Source: G020353115 sp964640125
GTDB lineage: Bacteria; Bacteroidota; Bacteroidia; Bacteroidales; VadinHA17
Length of the DNA stretch: 64,000 nt
Assembly: GCA_964640125.1 (NCBI GenBank)
Contig: CAZXGG010000006.1
Span: forward strand, 18,224-82,223
Reading direction: 5' to 3'
The notes under the pieces were generated by a model, which was not told the origin of the DNA, ran no database searches, and saw only the letters and a program-made list of their open reading frames with translations. Positions 9,486 through 18,600 of the stretch are shown piece after piece. Position 1 is the first letter of the stretch. Each line of letters opens with the position of its first letter. The position numbers were made by a program, and so were the translations under genes.

Positions 9486-11864
9486 ATGACATTCTCCAGA
9501 TCAGTCCATTCATTTCCACTGACTATCCTGTTTCTGGGAATCTTTATTTCCAGCGGCTTTTCTCAGGTTGTTTTCAAACAGAATATTCGTGGGACTGTTG
9601 TGGATAAAGCATCACAATTCCCGCTGTCAGGTGTGAATGTCATCCTTATTGGTTCCGATTCCCAGCATGGTACCATTACAAATGACCATGGGGAGTTTCG
9701 CTTTGAAGAAATCGTTATCGGAAGATACGACCTTCAGGTGAGCTATGTTGGATACAATACAGTAACCACTCCGGGAATGGAACTCACCTCTGCCAAAGAG
9801 ATGGTGCTTGAGATAGAGATGGAAGAGAAAGTATTAACCCTCGATGAAGTGACCGTAAAGGCTTACTCGAGGAAAGACCGCCCCATTAATGAAATGGCAA
9901 CAGTCAGTGCACGGTCTTTTACAGTGGAAGAGACAAACCGGTATCCTGGAAGTTATGGAGATCCTGCACGAATGGCTGCCAATTACGCAGGGGTTATGAC
10001 AGCCAGGGATAACAGGAATGACATCGTGATCCGTGGCAATTCTTCCATTGGCCTGCTCTGGCGTCTTGATGGCATTGAGATCCCGAATCCAAATCATTTC
10101 GGTGCTTCCGGAACGACCGGTGGTCCCATTTCAATCCTGAACAACAACCTGTTAACCAATTCCGATTTTTATACCGGTGCATTCCCCGCTGAATACGGGA
10201 ATGCGCTCGCCGGAGTATTTGACCTTAACATGCGGTTCGGGAATAATGAAAAACGGGAACACTGGGGCCAGATTGGATGGAACGGTATAGAATTTGGAAC
10301 AGAAGGACCCTTTTCAAAGAACTCAAAAGCTTCCTATCTTTTCAGTTATCGATACTCGATTGTCTCCATTATTGAAAAACTAGGGATTAATCTGGAAGAA
10401 GCAGCAGAGTACCAGGACCTGACACTAAAAATCAATCTGCCCAACACCAGGGCCGGCAGTTTTTCCATCATCGGAATGGGCGGACTGAGTCACATTGATA
10501 TATGGGATTCCGATAAGGATCAGTCCGACTGGTCATTTAATGATTCTGGAGAAGATCTTACCAATGGATCAGATATCGGGGTGATTGGCCTTACACACAC
10601 CCATTTCATTAAAAAGAAAACCCGGTTAAAAACCACCGCTTCGGTAATGGGTTCCCGTGTTGAAACCAGGATCGACACATTTACTGTGAGCAACCCCGAC
10701 CCGTTTATCTGGGCTGGAGAGCAATCATCAGAAACGAAATACTCCTTTACCTCCCAGCTTACCCGGAAGATCAATGCCAGAAATACACTGGTTCTTGGTG
10801 CAATGTACGATATCTACCAGACCAGCTTTGCCGATAGTCAATACTATCACGGGAACTACCGGTTGGATACCGATGCCGAAGGTAACCTTTCATTGATCAG
10901 GGCTTTTACCCAATGGCAGCATAAATTTACGGATCATCTCTCTTCATCCATGGGTGTACATTACCAATACCTTACCTTTAACGGGTCCTGGTCTCTTGAA
11001 CCAAGAGTGGGGATTACGTGGGAGTTCATTACAAATCAATCGATCAACCTGGGTTACGGATTGCACAGTCAGATTCAGCCTCGTTTATTCTATTTCGTGT
11101 TGTCTCCCCAAACGGATGGAAGCTATGTTCAATCCAATCGAAACCTTGGAATGTCAAAAAGCCATCAAGTGATCCTCGGATACGATTATCTGCTGAATGA
11201 AAACCTGAGACTAAAGATTGAAACATACTACCAAAAATTGTTTAATATTCCTGTTCAACCAAAAAATCCCGCTTACTCCCTCCTGAATACCGGGGCAGAA
11301 TATTTTATTGAAAGGCAGGATAGCCTTGTTAACGAAGGGACCGGTGAAAATTACGGGGTTGAATTGACATTCGAACGGTTCCTGAGCAATAACTATTATT
11401 TCCTCATTACAGCATCCTTGTTCAGCTCCACCTATGAGGGCCATGATGGAATAAAAAGAAACAGTGCTTTTAATGGCAATTATGTTTTCAATGCCATTGG
11501 TGGTTATGAGCTGATTTTCCCAAACCGGAAAGATATTGCATTCAATTTCGGACTGAAAGCAACCTGGGCCGGTGGAGTTCCCTATGTCCCATATGATGTT
11601 GAAGAGACGGTACGATTGGGGGAAATTGTCCTGGATTGGGACCGGGCTTATGAACCCCGGCGCAAGGATTACATCAGGGCGAGCCTTCGATTGGGCATTA
11701 AGCGGAACAGACCAAAATTCGACATGGAAACGGCCATGGATTTTCAGTACCGGACAAATTACACCACCGTATTCCTGGAAAGGATCGATGTCAATACCGG
11801 AGAAATTCACAAAAATTATAAGATGGGATTCTACCCGATGGCGACCTGGAAAATACAGTTTTGA
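9486..11864 (+). CDS. TonB-dependent receptor with N-terminal carboxypeptidase-regulatory-like domain
   Basis: This outer-membrane transporter takes up its ligand with energy from TonB. After a signal peptide (MTFSRSVHSFPLTILFLGIF) comes a CarboxypepD_reg-like beta domain (IRGTVVDKASQFPLSGVNV, then VSYVGYNTV). A plug domain (RGNSSIGLLWRLDGIEIPNP) and a long 22-strand-type barrel ending in WKIQF follow. It lacks the SusC signature EEVV-VGYGT. About 792 aa from the ATG at 9486; an in-frame TTG at 9468 is rejected because the signal peptide fits the ATG. The ligand is unknown. Its position between radical SAM genes could mean uptake of a cofactor such as corrinoid, but that is only a guess. Confidence 0.88.
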   Translation: MTFSRSVHSFPLTILFLGIFISSGFSQVVFKQNIRGTVVDKASQFPLSGVNVILIGSDSQHGTITNDHGEFRFEEIVIGRYDLQVSYVGYNTVTTPGMELTSAKEMVLEIEMEEKVLTLDEVTVKAYSRKDRPINEMATVSARSFTVEETNRYPGSYGDPARMAANYAGVMTARDNRNDIVIRGNSSIGLLWRLDGIEIPNPNHFGASGTTGGPISILNNNLLTNSDFYTGAFPAEYGNALAGVFDLNMRFGNNEKREHWGQIGWNGIEFGTEGPFSKNSKASYLFSYRYSIVSIIEKLGINLEEAAEYQDLTLKINLPNTRAGSFSIIGMGGLSHIDIWDSDKDQSDWSFNDSGEDLTNGSDIGVIGLTHTHFIKKKTRLKTTASVMGSRVETRIDTFTVSNPDPFIWAGEQSSETKYSFTSQLTRKINARNTLVLGAMYDIYQTSFADSQYYHGNYRLDTDAEGNLSLIRAFTQWQHKFTDHLSSSMGVHYQYLTFNGSWSLEPRVGITWEFITNQSINLGYGLHSQIQPRLFYFVLSPQTDGSYVQSNRNLGMSKSHQVILGYDYLLNENLRLKIETYYQKLFNIPVQPKNPAYSLLNTGAEYFIERQDSLVNEGTGENYGVELTFERFLSNNYYFLITASLFSSTYEGHDGIKRNSAFNGNYVFNAIGGYELIFPNRKDIAFNFGLKATWAGGVPYVPYDVEETVRLGEIVLDWDRAYEPRRKDYIRASLRLGIKRNRPKFDMETAMDFQYRTNYTTVFLERIDVNTGEIHKNYKMGFYPMATWKIQF

Positions 11865-11983
11865 TTTAGCCCAGGAAGCACCTATAATACATGGTTGGAA
11901 TCTTATGCATCTCTTTAAGTTCGTTGAACGGGATTTTTTTCTAAATTTGAGCGGAATCCTTTTACTCATACCTAATTATTCAT

Positions 11984-12361
11984 GTGATGAAAAATCAAAT
12001 GCTAAAGACACTTTTTTTAGTTGCCCTGGTGTTAATCATCCCGGTTTCGGCAATGGCAAACAAAACATCTGTTGAGTTAACCGCACCTGAAAAAGCTGAA
12101 AAAGGAAGTGAAGTTACAGTGGTCATCCATGTAAAACACATGGGAAATTCAGCTACTCATTTTACCGATTGGGTTTCTGTTAAGATCAATGATAAAGAGG
12201 TGAAACGCTGGGAATACAACAAAAAGGAGCGGCCTGAAGCGGGCAATTTTACACTGGAATACAAATTTGTATTGAACGAAAAATCGAAAATCGTTATCCA
12301 GGGCAATTGCAATAAACACGGAAGCGCCGGCCCGAAAGAAGTAGTGATCGATGTGATGTGA
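11984..12361 (+). CDS. Secreted desulfoferrodoxin/superoxide-reductase-like protein
   Basis: This 125-aa protein has a signal peptide (about residues 1-25, ending near AMANK) and then a compact beta domain. Potential iron ligands typical of superoxide reductases are visible: His49 and His52, His59 (HMGNSATHF), then Cys109 and His112 in GNCNKHGSAG. Superoxide reductases turn superoxide into peroxide without making oxygen and are found in anaerobes. Unlike classical neelaredoxin, this one would be periplasmic, and the spacing between His52 and His59 is one residue longer than in the archaeal enzyme, so activity is not certain. A SoxZ-like Ig fold is an alternative reading. Met4 (MLKTLF) is an alternative start. 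Confidence 0.7.
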   Translation: MMKNQMLKTLFLVALVLIIPVSAMANKTSVELTAPEKAEKGSEVTVVIHVKHMGNSATHFTDWVSVKINDKEVKRWEYNKKERPEAGNFTLEYKFVLNEKSKIVIQGNCNKHGSAGPKEVVIDVM

Positions 12362-12426
12362 CCGGTAACCCTTTCTTTTGTGCTATTCACACGATAATAT
12401 CAATGCATTAACTAAATCCTTTCACC

Positions 12427-12603
12427 ATGTATATCGTTATTATTGTTCTTGGGATAATCAATCTGGTTCTGGTTCTAATCCAACTTTTTAGTGGACTTAA
12501 AGTAATCAGGATCTCATTCAAAAGCCACAAGAGGTTCGGTATAGCACTGGCCACAGGCGCAATTGTTCATGGCTTCCTGGCCCTGTATTATAGTTTCTTT
12601 TGA
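12427..12603 (+). CDS. Small hydrophobic membrane peptide, 58 aa
   Basis: An ATG at 12427 opens a 58-codon frame ending in TGA. The product starts with a strongly hydrophobic stretch (MYIVIIVLGIINLVLVLIQL), has a basic centre (FKSHKRFG) and ends with a second hydrophobic segment (ALATGAIVHGFLALYY), a two-helix hairpin pattern. I recognise no family. It follows the superoxide-reductase-like gene by 65 bases and precedes another tiny frame with the same CCATGA-like start context. Support is codon structure and clear hydrophobic pattern only. Confidence 0.5.
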   Translation: MYIVIIVLGIINLVLVLIQLFSGLKVIRISFKSHKRFGIALATGAIVHGFLALYYSFF

Positions 12604-12624
12604 TCATTATTAAACCCTATTACC

Positions 12625-12723
12625 ATGAAAAAATTCTATTTAGATCCCGGTATTCGGATCGCTGAAGCATATGCCACATGTGGTAAGGAACTGGGCGCTT
12701 TTCTTGGAAAGAAAGTCCTTTAA
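12625..12723 (+). CDS. Tiny ORF, 32 aa, function unknown
   Basis: An ATG at 12625 opens 32 codons ending in TAA at 12721-12723. The peptide begins MKKFYLDPGIRIAEAYATC, contains one Cys, and ends in GAFLGKKVL. It lies 21 bases after the small membrane peptide and 67 bases before a clean terminator, so it would be the last frame of that transcript. No family is recognised and chance cannot be excluded at this length. A B12 radical SAM gene lies 183 bases downstream, after the terminator. Confidence 0.35.
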   Translation: MKKFYLDPGIRIAEAYATCGKELGAFLGKKVL

Positions 12724-12790
12724 TTGGTTTGGGAATTGCCGTTCCATCTGTGAACCGGTATTCCTTTTTCAGCCTTGCTATTAATTCACT

Positions 12791-12825
12791 GCTGCCGGAT
12801 TTTCAGTCCGGCAGCCTGTTATTTT
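12791..12825 (+). terminator. Rho-independent terminator
   Basis: A perfect 9-base inverted repeat, GCTGCCGGA (12791-12799) and TCCGGCAGC (12807-12815), with a 7-base loop is followed by CTGTTATTTTAT. It closes the unit containing the superoxide-reductase-like gene and the two small ORFs. The rest of the 12724-12905 gap shows nothing further. Confidence 0.75.
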
Positions 12826-12905
12826 ATACCACGATGACGAGCCTTACACCCAACAGCTCCTGTCCCATTTAAAATTAGAAAAGTGAATAATATCACTTAG
12901 CTCTC

Positions 12906-14243
12906 ATGAAGATCCTGTTAATCAATCCACCTCGTTCACCGAAGAATCAGATCCTTGAATCCGCTCCTGAGGAGGCAAAACCATTCATTCATAGAAAGCT
13001 CATTGGACCACCGCTGGGTTTACTGACCATCGCAGCTGCAACAAAAGATCATGATGTCAGGGTTTTTGATATGAAAGGAGAGTATGATCTCGATCCCGCG
13101 ACACCTTCGCTACAGAATTTAACCCTACAACTACTCCGTGAGCATGATCCTGACATCGTAGGCATAACCGTCATCACATCGGAATTCAACTTCTCCATTG
13201 AAATATTCGAAACCGTCAAACAATATGATCCCTCCATTTTAACGGTTGCAGGAGGACTTCATACCACACTCTGCCCCGAAGATTTCACGGATCGGGCCAT
13301 CGATATTGTCTGTCCCGGACAAGCTGGTGATACGTTTCGAAAGGTGGTTGAAGCCCGGGAGAAAGCTTTGCCATTCCATAAAATCCCCGGAATATTTGTC
13401 AACTCACCAGATGGATTAACCAGGACCCCCGGTCATACGCCATCATGGGATGCAGCCGGAAGGGATTTTCTGATGCCCGACCGCAGCCTCCTGAACCGCT
13501 GGAGATCAACTTACAGGGTGGGGAAAAACATTGAACCGTCGACCTACCTGTTTACATCACAGGGTTGTCCTTATGAATGTACTTTTTGCTCCATCTGGTG
13601 CGAGTTCAAAAAGAAATTCCACCAGCGTGATCTGGAAAGTATCATCACGGAATTGAAACTGGTCGATTATTCAATTGTCCGGTTTGCAGATGCCAACACC
13701 ATTGTGAATGTTGACTTTATTAACCGGCTGCTCGACCGTATTCAGGAAGAAGGCATTGAAAAAGAGTTCATCATGGATATCCGTGCTGATACGGCAGTAA
13801 AACACCCAGGGCTTATTGAGAAACTTGCCAGAACGGGATTAAAAGTGGTTATCTGTGGATTCGAATCATTCAGGGATGAAGAACTTGCGTATTACAAAAA
13901 AAAGTCACCTGCCGGTATCATTGAGGAAGCCATTCGTGTTTTTCACCAGAACGGGATCCTGTTGCGTGGCAATTACGTTGTTCCGGGTTACTATACTCAC
14001 GATGACTTCAAGGCCCTGGCTGATTATGCCGATTCACACCGGGTGAGTTATGCAGGATATACTATTCTGACTCCAATGCCGGGTACACTCCTATACCGGG
14101 AAATGAAAGAGGCGATCATCGATCATGACCTTGCCAAATACAACTTTTTCAACTCCGTAACAACAACCCGGTTGCCGATTGATGAGTTTCACTACGAGGT
14201 TGGAAAACTCTGGTTGATAAAAAAGGGAACAGATGTGATATAA
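12906..14243 (+). CDS. Cobalamin-binding radical SAM protein (third of four)
   Basis: The protein starts with MKILLINPPRSP, typical of B12-binding radical SAM proteins, has the corrinoid-domain pattern DPDIVGITVIT and VAGGLHTTLCPEDF, and a cluster motif Cys221-x3-Cys225-x2-Cys228 (QGCPYECTFC). It is 445 aa and is less like the other three copies than they are like each other. In common with many lipid- and polyene-modifying family members, the C-terminal third has a GNYVVPGYYTHDDF segment. It is alone on the plus strand, convergent with the acyltransferase gene. The reaction is unassigned. Confidence 0.88.
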   Translation: MKILLINPPRSPKNQILESAPEEAKPFIHRKLIGPPLGLLTIAAATKDHDVRVFDMKGEYDLDPATPSLQNLTLQLLREHDPDIVGITVITSEFNFSIEIFETVKQYDPSILTVAGGLHTTLCPEDFTDRAIDIVCPGQAGDTFRKVVEAREKALPFHKIPGIFVNSPDGLTRTPGHTPSWDAAGRDFLMPDRSLLNRWRSTYRVGKNIEPSTYLFTSQGCPYECTFCSIWCEFKKKFHQRDLESIITELKLVDYSIVRFADANTIVNVDFINRLLDRIQEEGIEKEFIMDIRADTAVKHPGLIEKLARTGLKVVICGFESFRDEELAYYKKKSPAGIIEEAIRVFHQNGILLRGNYVVPGYYTHDDFKALADYADSHRVSYAGYTILTPMPGTLLYREMKEAIIDHDLAKYNFFNSVTTTRLPIDEFHYEVGKLWLIKKGTDVI

Positions 14244-14325
14244 TGTGCGCGGGATATTAATTTTTCACGGTACACAATCAGGCGATTCTCTTTGTACACT
14301 GCCATTTGATTCCGGCATTCATCCA

Positions 14326-15660
14326 TCACCTCTGAAAAGAGGATGAATAACACTCCCCTTTCAGTTGCTCATATTCCTTCGCAAGATATTGCCTCACCTG
14401 TTTTGCCCGTTTAGAATAGTTCTCACCAAAATTACTGTCCGTGATGTTTATCCGGGGGAATATTTTCTGAACAATTGAATTACTTTTCCCCCAAAACTCA
14501 TCCTTTTTCAGTACTTCATCCGTTCCACAAAATAGGATGGGGACAATATCCATTTCCAGTTTTTCAGCTATATAAAAAGCACCCCGGTGAAAACGCTGGA
14601 TTTTTTTATTCCTGGAACGGGTCCCCTCTGGAAAAACGATGATGGAATATCCTTCTTCAATCCTTCCCCTGAGCTTTTCAAAAACCCGGTCAATACCAGC
14701 AGAAACATTGTAGAAATCAGCAAGTTTGGAAATGTGGCCAAAAATGGGGGAGTTGTAAACCCAATCATTCGTCAGGATAATTGCCTTTGGGCATAATCGA
14801 AACATAAGCGTTGTATCGATCAGGGATTGATGATTAGAAATAAGTACAGCCGGCTTTTTAAATTTTTCTTGCGTTTCATTGATTAGCTTGGCCCTCATGG
14901 GGATAATCCATATGAAAAACCGTGAGTAATACATCACCATATAGTGAAAAATCAATTTCCTGCGTTCAATGTCCAAAAACAGGAGCGCGTACACCAGCAA
15001 TCCGAATAATCCCAGTAATCCGCTTCCCAACACCAGGATAAAATAGGTCCACAAGGTTTGAATGATCTGAAGGAAAGTCAACGGCTTCACCCCTCTTTCA
15101 ATCCGTTTACTAAAAAGTTGCTCATAAGCCATCCGTTGAAAATAAACAGTATATAAAAGGGTGTTGGCGACACCTGTTAAGGCAAGACCGATGAACTTAC
15201 CCGCCCTGTTATCTGTGATTGTAAGGAGCAAAAATCCGGTTGCCAGGAGAACCAGGCAGGTGAGCGGAAAACCAGCAGCTGAAAACCATTTCATTCCTCT
15301 CCCTCCATGATGAAAGGTAAACAATAATGTTGTTCCCAGGGACAAATTAAATCCGTATATCAAGATCCAGGGGACGGATACATCTCTTCCAAACCTAAAA
15401 AAGAAACCGATACCCGCAGTAAGGATAAACGCAAGGAGGGTGCTTAGAAATGCTATGATCGTCAGTTCAAAATTTCTGAAAACAAGGTAGAGAACAATCA
15501 ACACAGAAAGAGCAACAGCGATGGACACCGTTCCGGGACTTGTACCCATGATAAAAAAACATACGCTTTCCTGGTTGATCAGATAGAAGAGAAAAAACAT
15601 CAGTCCGGGTAACGCAATCCAGGAGAGAGTATCCATTATTTTTTTCAATCCCGAAGTCAT
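14326..15660 (-). CDS. Membrane-bound lysophospholipid acyltransferase (PlsC-like) with N-terminal membrane domain
   Basis: An acyltransferase that would transfer an acyl chain to an alcohol acceptor at the inner membrane. The HX4D active site is His277 to Asp282 (SNHQSLID), followed by FPEGTRSR (343-350), which binds the phosphate or acceptor. The first 250 or so residues hold several hydrophobic helices, which ordinary PlsC (about 240 aa) lacks. The gene start overlaps the MMPL stop in an ATGA-type overlap. PlsC-like proteins beside MMPL exporters are a hallmark of aryl-polyene loci, where they are thought to esterify the pigment to a lipid. The acceptor here is unknown. Confidence 0.87.
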   Translation of the reverse strand: MTSGLKKIMDTLSWIALPGLMFFLFYLINQESVCFFIMGTSPGTVSIAVALSVLIVLYLVFRNFELTIIAFLSTLLAFILTAGIGFFFRFGRDVSVPWILIYGFNLSLGTTLLFTFHHGGRGMKWFSAAGFPLTCLVLLATGFLLLTITDNRAGKFIGLALTGVANTLLYTVYFQRMAYEQLFSKRIERGVKPLTFLQIIQTLWTYFILVLGSGLLGLFGLLVYALLFLDIERRKLIFHYMVMYYSRFFIWIIPMRAKLINETQEKFKKPAVLISNHQSLIDTTLMFRLCPKAIILTNDWVYNSPIFGHISKLADFYNVSAGIDRVFEKLRGRIEEGYSIIVFPEGTRSRNKKIQRFHRGAFYIAEKLEMDIVPILFCGTDEVLKKDEFWGKSNSIVQKIFPRINITDSNFGENYSKRAKQVRQYLAKEYEQLKGECYSSSFQR

Positions 15661-18600
15661 GATGTTGTTCGTTTTGCGATATAGATCAAATTGGATGTAT
15701 ACCGTGTATTATCGATCACTTCAACTGTGAATTTCTGTTTCGATAAAATGTTGATCAGCCCGTTTCTTGTAGGAAAGAACAGGTCTCGTTTCTCATCCAG
15801 GGTCTTATTAAATGCCAACCGGGTGGAAAAAAATTCAGATAGCCTGGTTAAAAAATGCCTTGATTTCAATTCCGCATCACCTTCCCGTATGATAACCCTG
15901 CCTTCGGGTGCAAGCTTTTCGGCACACCGGTGGATCAGTTTTTCCTGCATATCATAGGGCAGATAGTGCAACACATCGCTCAGAATAAAGGCGTTGCTTT
16001 CCGGTAGATCTATCTCATTAATGTTTCCATGAGTAAATACAATCCGGTTGCTTTTTGCCTGACAATGATTGGCAACAGCAATTTTTTCCTCGTCATAATC
16101 AATGCCTGTTAATGTACGACCGGGAGTAAGGATACTCAGCATGTAGGTCATGGACCCATAACCACATCCGATATCAGTTATGGCACCTTCTCCCGGCAGC
16201 AATTCATGAAACAGGGTGTAATTCTTCTCCAGGTGAATCTTAACTCTCATATACCATTCAAGCACAGGTCCTTTAAAAATATAATTTTTTATGAGGGCCC
16301 TCCTGAGAATATCAGGGGTTCTCAATCTGCCTGTGAACTGTTTAAACTGGATTCCTATTCGTTCATTGATCTCCCCGATCCTCACTGAAACAAGAGCATT
16401 CCTGTTTATTCCCGCCAGTGATATGGGTTCTGCATGGGTTATTCTGATTTTATCCGGTAACAGGAAGGAAGCTCTTCCATCAAAACAGGCACTGGCCCTG
16501 AAAAAAAACATGGGAATAACACTCATCCCGGTCAACCTGGCAAGATGAATCAGTTTTTCATCAACCCGTGGATAAGGATCAGTTGAATGACCAGGTAATG
16601 GAACAGCATACACTATGGATATGGCATTATTGTTTTCGTTATCGGGATTCCCGTCCGGAAAGAAATGGTTAAATAACCTCCTCGGGATGCCGAAAAACAG
16701 ATCAACCCGCTTTCCTCCCTGTTGGTTTTCCGGCTCATAAATTACCACCCTTCTCTTCAGTGCATGAAGAACCAGTTGACTCCAAACCGGTTCAGCAGTG
16801 AATGCGTAAATGCCGGGATCCAACGGCAAACCTGAAAAGAGAAGGTTCTTTCTTCTTGAGAATCCTACGGAAAAAAGTATTCCTTTCGAACAATAATAGA
16901 TCAGCTCAACTAAAAACCTGTATCGTCTATTCCTGCCTACAGGTAGAACATAGATCGGGATAACCAGTAAAACGAAAACAACATGGAACAGGGTCAATAT
17001 CAGTATTCTGTAAAATGATACAATCCCTTCCACAAATGTAATCGGGTATAATTTTTCGGCACTTCTGCGGGATAGGAGCCACCGAAACAAGATGGGTTGA
17101 ACAGTAAATGAGATGATAATAACGCTGATGATCCCCACGACAGATACCGCTGCTATTGATTTCAAAGCAGGATGTTTTGCAAGCAGTAAAACCCCGATCC
17201 CAATGACAGTTGTTGTTGCAGATAGAAGAATGGATGTTTTATAGGAATTGAAATTTTGGTAACCGAATTTAAACTCCTGCAACAACCCACGCATAATGAA
17301 GAGGGAGTAATCTATTCCAAGGCCAAAAACAAAGGTTGAAATGATGATGTTAAAGATGGTAAACTGAATGCCCATCATACCCATGATACCCAGTGTCCAT
17401 AACCAGCTTAACAGGATGGGTATAAAACCGATTGTAGCTAACTCTATCCTGCCAAAATAGAGAAGAAGGAAAGAGAACACCAAACTCATTGAAACGATGA
17501 GAAGAAACTTAAAATTCGATTTCAGCACCTCAATCAGCTTGTCTGTTATAAAGGATTTATCAAAAATAATGACCTCATCGTCCCCGAACCGGGAATAAAT
17601 TAGATGTCGCTGTTCCCTGTCAATTTTAACCTGGTTGGCGATGTAAACTTCATCTTCAGATTCGGAGATCCAATCCTTAAAAACCGCAAGATCCAGTTTC
17701 AAAAACTCTTTCCCGGAAATGGGTCGGTATTCCCGATCGATCATGCTCCTGACACCATCAAAAGCACTCTCTTTAAAATGGTATTGAGATCCGGCAGAAA
17801 CCAGGTTAGACAACAATGTTTCCTTCTTGCCCCCAGACCAGTATTGTTTCCACCGTTCAATCCTCCCTTCCTGTATCGAGTCGGAGACAAAAAATGAACT
17901 GATAGAGAGATAATTAGTAACTATATTCTCCTCTTTTAACTTCTCTAATTCAGGCAATAGTTTTTCATTGCTGCATAATGCTTCATTGAAATCTTTTCCT
18001 CTTGACACAATATAGGTTGAATTCAGGGTCAAGTCGGTAAGTTGACTTAAATTGGCTTCGGCTGTTGTAAGTTCATCAGACATATAGTTCATTGCATACA
18101 TATTCCCCTCAAATCCGACCTTCCGAAAGAAAAAGAGAGAAAGGAATGAAATGATAAAAACCGCACCGATGATATACCTGTTTTTATCAACCGGAATTGC
18201 GGATATTTTGTGAATCAGCCCCATGTGGAGTTTACTATCATTCCCGGGTTCTCTTTTAATGAAGTGAGGCAGTACCAGTAAAGAAAACAGAGAAGCAATA
18301 AAGACACTAAATGCTGCAAAAAGTCCAAGATCCTTAAGTACATCGGATGCAATCAACAAGAGGCAAAGAAATGCGGATCCGGTGGTTAGACTGCTCATCA
18401 GCACGGGTGAAGCAATATCATCAAGTACTTTTTCAACTGATCGAACGTGTTTATAATGGGTAAAGAAGTGCAGGCCATAATCAATGGTTATTCCAAGCAA
18501 TACTGATCCGATTGCCAGAGAGATCGCTGAAACGCCATGCGAGACAAAGGAAAGGATAGAAAGCGAAAGGATTGCCCCAAAGATTGCCGGAAGAAAAATA

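Noticed and set aside
11211..11969. Long minus-strand frame (252 codons) opposite the TonB-dependent receptor
   Set aside because: It lies wholly antisense to a clear receptor gene, has no recognisable family and carries the receptor's codon shadow.
12625..14243. RiPP system made of the 32-residue peptide and the next radical SAM enzyme
   Set aside because: A perfect hairpin terminator separates them, no recognition domain or SPASM motif is seen, and the enzyme is of the B12-binding class common in lipid pathways. Kept only as a small-ORF observation.
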